64,000 bases of DNA from Streptomyces sp. NBC_00377 (GCF_036075115.1 NZ_CP107958.1:3596001-3660000); one strand, 5' to 3'; shown: positions 9,362 through 19,683, counted from the stretch's first letter. Program-made: numbers and translations. Notes: generated by a model not told the origin, from the sequence alone.

Positions 9362-9395
9362 ACCGGCCCCGGCGGGAACCCCCGCCGGGGCCGGT
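9362..9395. terminator. Perfect 15-bp inverted repeat between convergent genes
   Basis: ACCGGCCCCGGCGGG pairs perfectly with CCCGCCGGGGCCGGT across a 4-nt loop, giving a very stable GC hairpin with no U-tract, as usual in Streptomyces. It lies between the ends of the GT-C-like gene and the flavoprotein gene, so it probably terminates both. GC-only low-complexity sequence precedes it at 9311-9360. Confidence 0.8.
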
Positions 9396-9480
9396 GCTCC
9401 CGGAGCCTGCGCTGCCGGACCTGTTCTCCCGGGTCCGTTCTCACGGGTCCGTTCTCCGCGTCCCGTGCCGCCGCGGCGGG

Positions 9481-10749
9481 TCAGGCGACGCCCGCGATGC
9501 GGGCCGCTTTGTGGCCCAGTTCCACCGAGTAGCTCTGTCCCCGGTCCTGCGGGTAGATCTGCGCCATCGTCGCGAGTGTCACCCGGCTGAGATGCGTCCG
9601 GTGGCCGGGGATCAGCGCCTTGTACCCGGGCGTGACCACGGGCTGGGCGAAGGGCGCCCGGGAGAAGTGCCAGGCCTGGATCCAGGAGCGGTCGAACTCC
9701 GGGTTCAGCCGCCTGAGCCACGGCAGGTATCGCTCCAGCAGCTCGGCCGGATCGGTGGTGAAGCGCCAGTCGTCCCGTTCCACGTAGTTGCCCACGTAGA
9801 GGATGTGGCGGCCGCCGTACTGAGCCGGGTCGATCATGCGCGTGTGCTCGACGACCGCGAGGAAGGGGAAGTCGGGCTCGTTGATGTTGAGCCAGTAGTA
9901 CGGGACGGCGCTGCGGTCCAGCTCCAGGACGAAGCAGGTCGCACCCAGGTACTGGTTGCGCCAGACGGCGTCGTCGGCCGGGACCTCGGCCGCCTTGGCG
10001 AAGGCGGGCTGCGGTGTGGTGACGATCAGGTGGTCGAAGGTGTACGAGGCGCCGTCCGCGGTGCGTACCGTGACCGGCCCGTCGTCGCCGTCCTGGCGGA
10101 TCGTCTCCATCCGCCTGCCGAACTCGACCTTGCCGCCGCGCTCGGCGATCCGGTCGGCGAGTGTCGCGTAGACCCGGTCGAACCCGCCGTCCACATAGCC
10201 GAGTTCGAAGGTGCGGCAGTGCACGCGCGCCCACAGCCAGGCCATGGACACCTGCTCGGCTCGGTCGCCGAACTTACCGCGCAGCAGCGGCTCCCAGACG
10301 GCTTCGGTGGCGCGCCGTCCTGCCCACCTGTTCAGCCAGCCCAGGGCGGTGCGGTCGGCGAAACGCTCCCCGTCGCGCACGATCTTCAGCCACGCCGACG
10401 ACAGCCCGAAGCGGATACCGGCGGGCAGGCCGTACAGCGGGGAGGCCAGCATCTCCGCGGGAGTGCTGAAGGGGTGCGTCCGCCCGCCCCGGTACACACC
10501 GGTGGTGGTCCTGTGGAAGCGCAGGTCGCCGCCCAGGCCCAGCTCCTCGATGAGCTCGATCATCCGGTGGTCGCTGCGGAAGATGTGGTGGTAGTAGCGC
10601 TCCAGCGGCACGCCCCCGACGGGGATCGACGCGGCGAGCCCGCCCAGTTCGTCGGCGGCCTCCAGGACGGTGACCGCGTGGCCCTGCTTGACCGCGTCGT
10701 ACGCGGCGGTGAGGCCGGTCGCTCCCGCGCCGATGACGCCGAGGTTCAT
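9481..10749 (-). CDS. NAD(P)/FAD-dependent oxidoreductase (amine oxidase / protoporphyrinogen oxidase-like)
   Basis: A 422-residue protein starting at ATG 10749, overlapping the GtrA stop. The N-terminal LGVIGAGATGLTAAYDA is the GxGxxG Rossmann dinucleotide-binding motif, followed by VLEAADELGGLAAS, the ELGG.. signature of flavin amine oxidase/PPOX/UDP-galactopyranose-mutase-like proteins, and PLERYYHHIF. In the polysaccharide setting it may oxidise or isomerise a sugar or polyprenyl-linked substrate. It is the third gene of a DPM1-like GT, GtrA, flavoprotein operon. I cannot choose between desaturase-like, mutase-like and oxidase activity. Confidence 0.75.
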   Translation of the reverse strand: MNLGVIGAGATGLTAAYDAVKQGHAVTVLEAADELGGLAASIPVGGVPLERYYHHIFRSDHRMIELIEELGLGGDLRFHRTTTGVYRGGRTHPFSTPAEMLASPLYGLPAGIRFGLSSAWLKIVRDGERFADRTALGWLNRWAGRRATEAVWEPLLRGKFGDRAEQVSMAWLWARVHCRTFELGYVDGGFDRVYATLADRIAERGGKVEFGRRMETIRQDGDDGPVTVRTADGASYTFDHLIVTTPQPAFAKAAEVPADDAVWRNQYLGATCFVLELDRSAVPYYWLNINEPDFPFLAVVEHTRMIDPAQYGGRHILYVGNYVERDDWRFTTDPAELLERYLPWLRRLNPEFDRSWIQAWHFSRAPFAQPVVTPGYKALIPGHRTHLSRVTLATMAQIYPQDRGQSYSVELGHKAARIAGVA

Positions 10750-11276
10750 GCGAAACTCCACTTTCTGTTGAGCGCGAACTGGACGACCAGCACCAGCGGG
10801 AGCGAGCCGGCCTTGACGAGGTTCGGGTCGATGCCCAGCCCTCGGGAGAACACCGCGAGCAGTACGAACGTCAGGGCGATGCCGGTCAGCCCGACGCAGT
10901 AGAAGCGCAGGTAGCGCAGCAGCAGGCGGTCGCGCCTGCCGAAGGTGAACAGGGCGTTCAGGACGAAGTTGTTGGTGATGCCGAGGCTGGTGGAGAGCAC
11001 GTTGGCCAGCTGCTCGTGCAGTCCGGCCACGTTGTAGAGCAGCAGGAACGCGCCCAGGTCGAGGAGGACGCCACTGCCGCCGACCAGCGCGTACGTGACC
11101 AGCTGCCGGAGGTCCCGGGTACGGGTGCCGGTGTCGGCGCTGCGCGCGGTGCCGCTCTGCGCCGGGGAGCCCGTGGGTTGCGGGGAGCCGGTGCCCGTCG
11201 GGGAGTTCGGGCCGGCCGGGAGGCCGGATGCGGCGTCCGTACGGGAGCCGGCGCGCACCACGCCCTCAGCGGCCAT
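10746..11276 (-). CDS. GtrA family membrane protein
   Basis: A 176-residue protein starting at ATG 11276. A disordered Gly/Ser/Thr/Pro-rich N-terminus of about 50 residues is followed by LRQLVTYALVGGSGVLLDLG and four hydrophobic segments, ending in QFALNRKWSF, the diagnostic NRxWxF ending of GtrA proteins. GtrA members are thought to flip polyprenyl-phosphate-linked sugars. It overlaps the upstream DPM1-like glycosyltransferase by 11 bp and the downstream flavoprotein by 4 bp, so all three are co-translated. Confidence 0.88.
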   Translation of the reverse strand: MAAEGVVRAGSRTDAASGLPAGPNSPTGTGSPQPTGSPAQSGTARSADTGTRTRDLRQLVTYALVGGSGVLLDLGAFLLLYNVAGLHEQLANVLSTSLGITNNFVLNALFTFGRRDRLLLRYLRFYCVGLTGIALTFVLLAVFSRGLGIDPNLVKAGSLPLVLVVQFALNRKWSFA

Positions 11277-12327
11277 GGCCGGCGCCGTCGAAGCCGACTT
11301 CCGCATCGTGCGGGACGGCGTGCTCGACGGCGTCCTTCGCATCGTGGGAGATGACCTGCCGCACGGTGTAGAGGGGCCGTCCCTGCACCTCGCTGTACGT
11401 ACGCCCGATGTAGCTGCCCAGCACGCCGAGCGAGAGCATCTGCACACCGCCGAGGAACAGCACGACGACCATCAGCATCGTCCAGCCGGAGACCGTGATC
11501 TCCGGCCTCAGCACCTTCATGGCGAGCGCGTAGCAGATGCCTGCCAGGGAGAGCGCGAGGACCGCGAAGCCCAGCTTGGTGATCATCCGCAGGGGTGCGG
11601 TGGAGAAGCCGGTCAGCCCGTCGACGGCGAGCCGCGCCATCTTGCGCAGCGGGTACTTGGTCTCTCCGGCGAAGCGCTCGTCGCGGTCGAAGCGCACCTC
11701 GCTCTGCCGGAAGCCCATCGAGGCGACCATGCCGCGCACGAACCGGCTGCGTTCCCTGAAGCGGCGCAGCTCGTCGGCGGCGCGTCGGTCCATGAGCCGG
11801 AAGTCGCCGGTGTCCAGCGGGATGTCCACATCGGTGGAGGACCGCAGGAGCCGGTAGTAGGCGTGCGCGGTGGCCCGCTTGAAGAACGTGTCCTGCCGGC
11901 TGCGCCGACGGGCGTGCACGATCTCCGCGCCGTCCCGCCAGGCGTCGATCAGCCGGAGGCTGACCTTCGGCGGATCCTGGAGGTCGGTGTCCATGACGAT
12001 CACGGCATCGCCGCGCGCCTCGTCGACACCGGCCGTGATGGCCATCTGGTGCCCGAAGTTGCGCGCGAAGTCGACGACGCGGACGCGCCGGTCGTTCTTC
12101 GCGATGTCTTCCAGGACTTCCGCGGAGTCGTCGGTGGACCCGTCGTTGACGTAGACCAACTCGAAGGTGAATTCGGGGCGTTCACCCAATGCCGCCACCA
12201 GCTCTTCGTGGAAGTGGCGGATCCCGTCCTGTTCGTTGAAGACGGGCAGCACATAGGAGACGAGCGCGGCGCCACCACGCCGACGGGGCGCGCGGGACTC
12301 CTGCACCCGGCTGGATATGTCAGGCAT
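11266..12327 (-). CDS. GT2 glycosyltransferase, polyprenyl-phosphate sugar synthase type (DPM1/GtrB-like)
   Basis: A 353-residue protein; ATG 12327 gives MPDISSRVQES. The catalytic domain has VSYVLPVFNEQDGI, VNDGSTDDS and VMDTDLQDPP (the D-x-D and LQDPP motif of DPM1/GtrB/ArnC enzymes). Two C-terminal membrane helices (about residues 250-320) end in GSYIGRTYSEVQGRPLY, typical of GtrB. It should transfer a sugar from NDP-sugar to undecaprenyl phosphate, the product then being flipped by the adjacent GtrA and used by a GT-C enzyme, possibly the one at 7533-9269. The sugar is unknown. Confidence 0.88.
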   Translation of the reverse strand: MPDISSRVQESRAPRRRGGAALVSYVLPVFNEQDGIRHFHEELVAALGERPEFTFELVYVNDGSTDDSAEVLEDIAKNDRRVRVVDFARNFGHQMAITAGVDEARGDAVIVMDTDLQDPPKVSLRLIDAWRDGAEIVHARRRSRQDTFFKRATAHAYYRLLRSSTDVDIPLDTGDFRLMDRRAADELRRFRERSRFVRGMVASMGFRQSEVRFDRDERFAGETKYPLRKMARLAVDGLTGFSTAPLRMITKLGFAVLALSLAGICYALAMKVLRPEITVSGWTMLMVVVLFLGGVQMLSLGVLGSYIGRTYSEVQGRPLYTVRQVISHDAKDAVEHAVPHDAEVGFDGAGHGR

Positions 12328-12441
12328 TCGGCGAACGTAAGGGCGCGATGTGAACGCGGCCCCAACGCGCGATGAGTGGTGCAATGCCATGGATCGACAT
12401 ACGGAGCCCGCCCGGAATGCCGCGGGCTTTCGGATCTTCGG

Positions 12442-13092
12442 TTATCGGATCCGGTAACGCGCGGAGATTCCCGCCACGACGATTTCGAGACCGTCTTCGA
12501 ACTGCCGGTCGTAGTCCTCGAAGATCTCCGCGCCCGCTTTCGCCGACAAAGGGAACTCGGCGAGCCGGCGGGCGCGTTCTCCGACGTCGAATCCCTCGCG
12601 CCGCTCACCCGGCAGCGGCTGCACGCCCTGCTCCTCGGTGACGAACCCGATGGTGAACGCGTACGCGGTGGACGAGGCGCGCACGGCGTCGGCGAGGGTG
12701 AAGCCGGCGGCCGTGAAGAGGCGCAGGTTCTCCTCCATCTGTCCGCCGTGCTCGGTGCCGGTGAAGCGGGAGCCGCTGAAGACCTTGGCGCCGTCCCGAT
12801 GGGCGAGGAGCCCCGCCCGCAGCCCGTGGTTGACCTTGCGCAGCCGGTCCTGCCAGGTGTCGGCGGGGTCGAGCGCGATGCCCGTGACCATCCGCCGGTA
12901 CATCTCGGTCGCCATCTCGTCCAGCAGGGCCTGCTTGTCCTTGAAGTGCCAGTAGAGGGCCGGCGCCTTGACGTCCAGCTCTCTCGCAATGGCACGCAGG
13001 GTCAGCCCGTCGAGACCTGTCTCGTCGAGGAGCCGGAGCGCGGTGTCCGCCACCCGCTTGCGGTCGAGGGGGGCGCGTCGTTCGGTACTCAC
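12442..13092 (-). CDS. TetR family regulator (tetracycline-repressor-like C-terminus)
   Basis: A 216-residue protein from GTG 13092. The N-terminal helix-turn-helix is LTLRAIARELDVKAPALYWH, followed by FKDKQALLDEM, typical of TetR/AcrR. The C-terminal domain resembles the TetR_C class that binds small ligands, often controlling a flavin monooxygenase or efflux pump next door. It is divergent from the FAD monooxygenase, and the 70-bp gap contains two palindromic sites, so it very likely represses both genes until an aromatic or antibiotic ligand is present. The open frame continues upstream, but that part is antisense to the monooxygenase. Confidence 0.9.
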   Translation of the reverse strand: MSTERRAPLDRKRVADTALRLLDETGLDGLTLRAIARELDVKAPALYWHFKDKQALLDEMATEMYRRMVTGIALDPADTWQDRLRKVNHGLRAGLLAHRDGAKVFSGSRFTGTEHGGQMEENLRLFTAAGFTLADAVRASSTAYAFTIGFVTEEQGVQPLPGERREGFDVGERARRLAEFPLSAKAGAEIFEDYDRQFEDGLEIVVAGISARYRIR

Positions 13093-13101
13093 ACTTGACA
13101 G

Positions 13102-13153
13102 CTTAACGCCGTTAAGGCCACTCTCGTGGGCAGCGCCACTTAACAACGTTAAG
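13102..13153. promoter_or_regulatory. Twin palindromic operators for the divergent TetR regulator
   Basis: CTTAACGCCGTTAAG at 13102-13116 is a perfect 7-1-7 palindrome, and CTTAACAACGTTAAG at 13139-13153 matches it with one change in the variable centre. The two centres are 37 bp apart, in the gap between the TetR gene and the FAD monooxygenase. The second site runs straight into the AAGGAG ribosome-binding site of the monooxygenase, so a bound repressor would also occlude translation initiation sequence or the transcript start. Confidence 0.8.
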
Positions 13154-13162
13154 GAGAGTTGC

Positions 13163-14518
13163 ATGGATATCGACAGGTATGCGGACGTGGACGTCCTGAT
13201 CGTCGGCGCGGGTCCCACCGGTCTCGCCCTCGGCATCGACCTGGCCCGGCGCGGAGTGCGGGCACTGGTCGCGGAGCGGGGCGAGGGCCTCACCCCGGGC
13301 TCCCGCGGCAAGGGTCTGCAACCGCGCACGCTGGAGGTGTACGAGGATCTCGGCGTCCTGGACCGGATCCTCGCCGCCGGTGGCCCGTACCCGGTGGGCC
13401 TGATCTGGACGGACGGCAAGGAGGCCGGCGAGCACACGATGTTCGACCCGGCGGAGGACGGCGAGGAGGGCTCCCGCTTCACCGTCCCCTGGATGATCCC
13501 GCAGTGGCGCAACCAGGAGATCCTGCTGGCACGGCTGACGGAGCTGGGCGGGACCGTGGCCTTCGGCCGTGAGGTCGTGCGGCTCGACCAGGACGGGGAC
13601 GGCGTGACGGCGCACTTCGCCTCCGGTGGGCCGGTCCGCGCCCGGTACGCCGTCGCCGCCGACGGGGGCCGCTCGGCGGTGCGCCGCGCCCTCGGGATCG
13701 CCATGGCGGGCGAGACGGTCGACCCGGACCCGCTGCTGGTGGCGGACGTGCGGATCACGGGGCTCGACCGGGACCGGTGGCACGTCTTCCCGCCGGGCGC
13801 GCAGGGCCCGGGGTTCGCGGCGATCTGCCCGCTGGCGGGCACGGAGGACTTCCAGCTGGTGGCGCAGTTCCCGGAGGGCACGGACATCGACCGCTCCCCG
13901 GCCGGTGTCCGCAGGGCGGTCGCCGAGCGCACCCACCTCGCACCCGACGACGTCACCGAAGTCCGCTGGTCCTCCGACTTCCGCCCCCGAGCCGCCCTGG
14001 CGGACCGCTTCCGCGAGGGCCGGATCTTCCTCGCCGGGGACGCGGCGCACGTCCACTCCCCGGCCGGCGGCCAGGGCCTGAACACCAGCGTCCAGGACGC
14101 CTACAACCTGGGCTGGAAACTGGGCGCGGTGCTGGACGGACGCGCGCCGCAAACCCTGCTGGACACCTACGAGGAGGAGCGGCGTCCGGTCGCAGCGCAC
14201 GTCCTCGGCCTGTCCACCGCGATCCACCGTGCGGAGGCGAAGCGGGGCGCGGCGACCCGTCAGCTCGGCCTGAACTACCGGCACTCGTCACTGAGCGAGG
14301 AGACCCGGGAGACCCCCGGCCCGCTGTCCGCCGGCGACCGGGTCCCGGACCTGACGGTCGACGGCGTCCGCCTCTTCGACCGGCTCAGGGGCCCGGACTG
14401 GACCCTGCTGACCCTGGACTCCGGCGTGTTCCTGGTCCGCCCTGACGGCCATGTGGGCTGGGCGGGCGCCACGGAGGACGGCCTCGGGGCCTACCGCGCA
14501 CGGTTCGGCCTCGGCTGA
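13163..14518 (+). CDS. FAD-dependent aromatic monooxygenase (PheA/TfdB, Rox-like class A)
   Basis: A 451-residue protein starting at ATG 13163 behind AAGGAG. It shows VDVLIVGAGPTGLALGIDLA (GxGxxG), the VVAAD-like AVAADGGRSAVRRALGI motif, and GRIFLAGDAAHVHSPAGGQG (GD motif for FAD), in the order of class A flavoprotein hydroxylases (PF01494), closest in style to pentachlorophenol, tetracycline and rifampicin monooxygenases. The shortened thioredoxin-like C-terminus ends in YRARFGLG. Being controlled by a TetR repressor with operators at its start, it probably hydroxylates and detoxifies an aromatic compound. Substrate unknown. Confidence 0.88.
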   Translation: MDIDRYADVDVLIVGAGPTGLALGIDLARRGVRALVAERGEGLTPGSRGKGLQPRTLEVYEDLGVLDRILAAGGPYPVGLIWTDGKEAGEHTMFDPAEDGEEGSRFTVPWMIPQWRNQEILLARLTELGGTVAFGREVVRLDQDGDGVTAHFASGGPVRARYAVAADGGRSAVRRALGIAMAGETVDPDPLLVADVRITGLDRDRWHVFPPGAQGPGFAAICPLAGTEDFQLVAQFPEGTDIDRSPAGVRRAVAERTHLAPDDVTEVRWSSDFRPRAALADRFREGRIFLAGDAAHVHSPAGGQGLNTSVQDAYNLGWKLGAVLDGRAPQTLLDTYEEERRPVAAHVLGLSTAIHRAEAKRGAATRQLGLNYRHSSLSEETRETPGPLSAGDRVPDLTVDGVRLFDRLRGPDWTLLTLDSGVFLVRPDGHVGWAGATEDGLGAYRARFGLG

Positions 14519-14625
14519 ACGGCACCGGCCGATGGAGCCGTCCCCGGTCCTCGTTCCCGCCGTCGGGGGAGGTGAACGGCGGGGAGGGCGGGGCCCCGAT
14601 CATCCGGCGGGGGCGGCTCCCCGGC

Positions 14626-16206
<1,581 letters not shown>

Positions 16207-16445
16207 TGGTGTGATGCCTCCCGCTGAGCAGTACCCGTTGCTTCGAGTGGTCGTGCCGCCTGCCGGCCGCTCACCGGACACCCGGTTACTCACGGGTACG
16301 GTCCGACCTACCGACGGACTGTATCGGCGTGCGCGCGCCCGGTGGAGAGGGGCACGCTTTGACCTTCCTCACAGAGTGGTGACGGTCCCGGTGACAACAA
16401 TGCCGGTCCGTTCGCGAAGCGTCATCCGGGGGGACCATCTCAGGC

Positions 16446-17294
16446 ATGCGAATGCGGAGATCGATCGCGGTCCTGGCCGGCACGGCGGCTCTGGTGACGG
16501 TGTGCGGCTGCACCGTGCGGACCGAGGAGGCCGACGGAGAGGCGCGCCCGCCGGGCCGGGCCGACGCCGGCCGGACAGCACCGGCCCCGGCACCGCCGTC
16601 GGCGCCGGCCGGAGCGACCACCGACAACAGGCCGGGCCGCCCCGCCACCGTCGCCCCGCCACCCGCCGTGCTGTGGTCGCGCGGCGACACCGGACGGGAC
16701 GTCCGCGAACTCCAGGCCCGGCTGCGCCAGGTCGCCTGGCTCTTCGAGGGGCCCACGGGGACGTACGGCGAACTCACCGAGCAGGCCGTGAAGGGGTTCC
16801 AGGGCAAGCGCGGGCTGCCGACGACCGGGAAGACCGACACCGTCACCTGGCAGCGGCTGCTGCGGATGACACACGAACCCGGCGAGTGGGAGATGTACCT
16901 GATGGGCGGCCAGCCCGCCGCCGCGCCCGATTCCCGGTGCCTGTCCGGACGGGTGCTCTGCATCGACAAGACGACCCGCACCCTGCGCTGGATGATCGAC
17001 GGCCGGACCCTGACGACGGTGTCGGTCCGCTTCGGCTCGCAGTACACCCCCACCCGGGAGGGCGTGTTCCACGTCTACTGGAAGTCCCGCGACCATGTGT
17101 CCACGCTCTACGGCTCACCCATGCCGTACGCGATGTTCTTCAGCGGCGGGCAGGCGGTGCACTACTCGTCCGACTTCGCCGCCCGCGGCTACGCGGGAGC
17201 CTCCCACGGGTGCGTCAACGTGCGGGACGAGACGGCGATCGCGAGTCTCTTCGCGCAGGTGAGGAACGGCGACAAGGTCGTCGTGTCCTGGTGA
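16446..17294 (+). CDS. L,D-transpeptidase-like lipoprotein with peptidoglycan-binding domain
   Basis: A 282-residue protein. An N-terminal signal with lipobox VCGC (lipidated Cys22) is followed by a Pro/Ala-rich linker to about residue 75, a PG_binding_1 domain (about 76-135; RGDTGRDVRELQARLRQV, TYGELTEQAVKGFQ), and a YkuD catalytic domain ending in GASHGCVNVR, with the catalytic Cys near residue 256 and the preceding His two residues before. The SHGCVNV form, with Asn instead of the usual Arg, occurs in actinobacterial L,D-transpeptidases. It is anchored outside the membrane and probably makes 3-3 cross-links or attaches proteins to peptidoglycan. Monocistronic. Confidence 0.9.
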   Translation: MRMRRSIAVLAGTAALVTVCGCTVRTEEADGEARPPGRADAGRTAPAPAPPSAPAGATTDNRPGRPATVAPPPAVLWSRGDTGRDVRELQARLRQVAWLFEGPTGTYGELTEQAVKGFQGKRGLPTTGKTDTVTWQRLLRMTHEPGEWEMYLMGGQPAAAPDSRCLSGRVLCIDKTTRTLRWMIDGRTLTTVSVRFGSQYTPTREGVFHVYWKSRDHVSTLYGSPMPYAMFFSGGQAVHYSSDFAARGYAGASHGCVNVRDETAIASLFAQVRNGDKVVVSW

Positions 17295-17334
17295 GCAGAA
17301 GGGTGCGAGAGGACCGCGGAAGCGAGATGCCGGG

Positions 17335-17373
17335 GGCGCGAGCGGGACCGGGGGAACGTGTCCCGCCCGCGCC
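17335..17373. terminator. GC-rich inverted repeat between convergent genes
   Basis: GGCGCGAGCGGGAC (17335-17348) pairs with GTCCCGCCCGCGCC (17360-17373) at 13 of 14 positions around an 11-nt loop. It lies between the ends of the L,D-transpeptidase gene and the convergent putative anti-sigma gene and may terminate either. Confidence 0.55.
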
Positions 17374-17516
17374 GAGCGCACGAGCCGGAAGTACGGGGGG
17401 AACCCCGGCTCTGTGCAAGGGCCGATGACCAGTCGGCTCACTTGTTACTGCGCCCCGGCCGCGGAAAACGTCACACCCTTGGCGAAGAAAGTTTCCGCGG
17501 ACCACGAATTCGCAGG

Positions 17517-18734
17517 TCAGTGATGGTGAGGGGACCATCCGCCGCCCGAACCGCCGGAGTGACCGGAGCCGCCGGAGTGACCGGAGTGACCCGGGCCGCC
17601 CGCATGGCCCGAGCCACCCGGTCGGCCCGACCCGATGCCGTGACGGCCGCCACCGCCGCCGTGACCACCACCGCCGTGACCGCCGCCGTGGCCGTCCCCG
17701 TCTCGACCACCGTCATCGTCGTCGTCATCGGAACCGCCGCCCGAGCCGTCCTTGTCGCCCGAGCCGCCGCCATGGCCTCCGCGGCCGTCCTGGCTCTTTC
17801 CGCCGTCGCGCCCGGCCGTGCCGTTCGAGGCGCGGTCGTCACCCCGCGGGTTGCCGGCGGAGGGCCCGTCGAGGACGTCCGCGCAGTACTTCGGCACGCG
17901 TGTCGCGCCGCCCGCGAGCTGCTCCAGGCTCCGGCGGCGCTCGGTGTCGAGCGTCCGGCCGGCGCTCAGGTCGCGGCAGGACGAGGTCACGCCGCTCGGC
18001 CAGGTGCCGCGGGAGCCCGGGGCGGTCGAGGCAGGGCCGCCGGTGCCCTTCTTCCCGCTGTCCTCCCCGCCGGTGCCGCCCGTGCCGCCGCCGGGGATCG
18101 CCGGGCCCGTGCCGCCGCCGGGGATCGCCGGGCCCGTGCCGCCGCCCGAGACGTCCGGCGTGGGTGAGGCGAGGGAGTGCCGGCCGTCCGGGGGCACGGC
18201 CGCCGACACCGAAGCCACGGGGCGGGCCGGTCCTACGCCGTCGAACGGGGTCGGCAGGACATCCGCCCCGGCCGCGATCCCGCCCACCAGCCCGGCGGCG
18301 ACCACGGCGGCCAGCCCCAGACGCACATGCCGACTCCGGCGGCCACGGCCTGCGGCCTGCGGCACCCGGCCCCCGATGCGCACCAGCCCGGCGTCGGCGG
18401 CAGGCACGACACGCGGCCGGCCGTCGGCCGGGGTCTCACCGGCGAGCCCGGCCACGCCCGGGGCGAGGTCGGAGCCGGTGAAGCCGGCGCGGCGGGCGAG
18501 GTCGGCGCGGTCCGCGTGGGCCTTGCGGAAGGCGGCCAGGGCCGCGGCCTCGCCGGGGAGTTCCTCGTCGGCGGGCAGGGCTTCGGCGGCCGGCGCGGAG
18601 AGCGCGCCGAGGGCACGGGCGAGCCGCTCGGCCCCTTCTGCGGCCGGGCCGTCGACAGCGTTGTCGGGTGACTCACCGCGCAGCAGACGCTCCGCCGTTT
18701 CGCGATCGAGCCACCTGTCCTGCTTGTCGGCCAT
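17517..18734 (-). CDS. Putative anti-sigma factor, single-pass membrane protein with Gly/His/Asp-rich tail
   Basis: A 405-residue protein starting at ATG 18734, overlapping the sigma factor stop by one base. Residues 1-140 are cytoplasmic-like (WLDRETAERLLRGESPD), a single membrane helix (LGLAAVVAAGLVGGIAAG, about 140-158) follows, and the outside part is long, Gly/Ser/Pro rich, with the duplicated GGGTGPAIP, about three Cys, an SDDDDDDGG run and a GHGGGGHGG-type tail ending in PHHH. Position and topology imply an anti-sigma factor for the ECF sigma gene upstream, although it lacks a recognisable zinc-anti-sigma HxxxCxxC motif. The His/Asp-rich tail could sense metal or be purely structural. 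Paralogous in layout to 19684-20922. Confidence 0.65.
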   Translation of the reverse strand: MADKQDRWLDRETAERLLRGESPDNAVDGPAAEGAERLARALGALSAPAAEALPADEELPGEAAALAAFRKAHADRADLARRAGFTGSDLAPGVAGLAGETPADGRPRVVPAADAGLVRIGGRVPQAAGRGRRSRHVRLGLAAVVAAGLVGGIAAGADVLPTPFDGVGPARPVASVSAAVPPDGRHSLASPTPDVSGGGTGPAIPGGGTGPAIPGGGTGGTGGEDSGKKGTGGPASTAPGSRGTWPSGVTSSCRDLSAGRTLDTERRRSLEQLAGGATRVPKYCADVLDGPSAGNPRGDDRASNGTAGRDGGKSQDGRGGHGGGSGDKDGSGGGSDDDDDDGGRDGDGHGGGHGGGGHGGGGGRHGIGSGRPGGSGHAGGPGHSGHSGGSGHSGGSGGGWSPHHH

Positions 18735-19393
18735 CACATGTCCTTCTGCGTCCGCGCGCGTGTACGCGTCACACCGGCGGACGTCACCGCGCGCGAGCGG
18801 GGTTGTCGCTGAGGCGGCAGGGCGTCGAGGGCGCCCGCCGTCTCCGGATCCTCGCCGAGCAGTTCGGCGAGCTTCCTCAGACCGCGGTGCGCTGCCGTAC
18901 GCACGGCGCCGGGTCTCTTGCCGAGGGTCTCGGCGGCCGTCCTGGCGTCCAGGCCCATCACGACCCGCAGGACGACGGCCTCGGCCTGGTCCTGCGGCAG
19001 CCGGGAGATGAGGTCGAGGGTACGGCCGGTGGCCAGCGCCTCGATGGCCTCGCCCGCGGTGTCGGACTCGGCGGCCCGCCCGGTCAGTTCGGTGTCGTCG
19101 GCCACCGTCGCCGGACGCCGCCCGCGCATGCGCACGTGGTCCAGCGCCCGGTTGCGGGCGATCCGGGCGGCCCAGCCGCGGAAGCGGTCCGCGTCACCGC
19201 TGAACCGCTCCAGGTCCCGGGCTATCTGGAGCCAGGCCTCGGAGGACACGTCCTCGGCGTCGAGGTCGCCCACGAGCGTCCGTACGTACCCGAGCAGCCG
19301 CGGGTGCACCGCGCGGTACACAGTCCGGAACGCGGTCTCGTCCCCGTTCTGTGCCGCTAGCACCGCGGCTGTCAGCTCCGCGTCGTCCCCCAC
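18734..19393 (-). CDS. ECF-family RNA polymerase sigma factor (copy 1)
   Basis: A 219-residue protein from GTG 19393, behind GAGGAACC. Region 2 (TAFRTVYRAVHPRLLGYVRT, then DAEDVSSEAWLQIARDLERF, FRGWAARIARNRALDHVR) and region 4 (LPQDQAEAVVLRVVMGLDAR, LGKRPGAVRTAAHRGLRKL) are clear. It recruits RNA polymerase to a small regulon, presumably under control of the coupled membrane protein encoded downstream. A near-identical architecture repeats at 20944-21576. The target promoters cannot be read from the window. Confidence 0.92.
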   Translation of the reverse strand: MGDDAELTAAVLAAQNGDETAFRTVYRAVHPRLLGYVRTLVGDLDAEDVSSEAWLQIARDLERFSGDADRFRGWAARIARNRALDHVRMRGRRPATVADDTELTGRAAESDTAGEAIEALATGRTLDLISRLPQDQAEAVVLRVVMGLDARTAAETLGKRPGAVRTAAHRGLRKLAELLGEDPETAGALDALPPQRQPRSRAVTSAGVTRTRARTQKDM

Positions 19394-19505
19394 GTCGTGG
19401 TTCCTCGGTCGATGGTTCGCGGTCCGTGGACCGCAGGTCGTTGCGGTGGTCTGCCGCTTGGCCGTCCGGCGCGAAAGGCACGTTACGACCTGAAACCGCC
19501 GCACG

Positions 19506-19519
19506 TCCACGTTCGTGGA
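19506..19519. promoter_or_regulatory. 14-bp palindrome upstream of the first ECF sigma gene
   Basis: TCCACGTTCGTGGA is a perfect inverted repeat about 115 bp upstream of the chosen start of the sigma gene at 18734-19393. It could be an operator or a small hairpin in the leader. No promoter consensus was assigned with confidence. Confidence 0.35.
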
Positions 19520-19683
19520 ACATGCAACTGACTCGTGACGCGAGCGGGTGGCCGGGGGTGTGACAGAAAACGCACTCATGGCGCTGTAGGAAGTACGGGC
19601 CGCCGCGCGGCCCGTGCCGCGCGACGGCCGGGGCCTCTCCTGTGGGGGGTGGCGGCCCCGGCCGTCGCTCTGGCGGCAACCGG

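Noticed and set aside
13093..14085. N-terminal extension of the TetR protein
   Set aside because: It is antisense to the FAD monooxygenase and crosses the operators; GTG 13092 fits the family.
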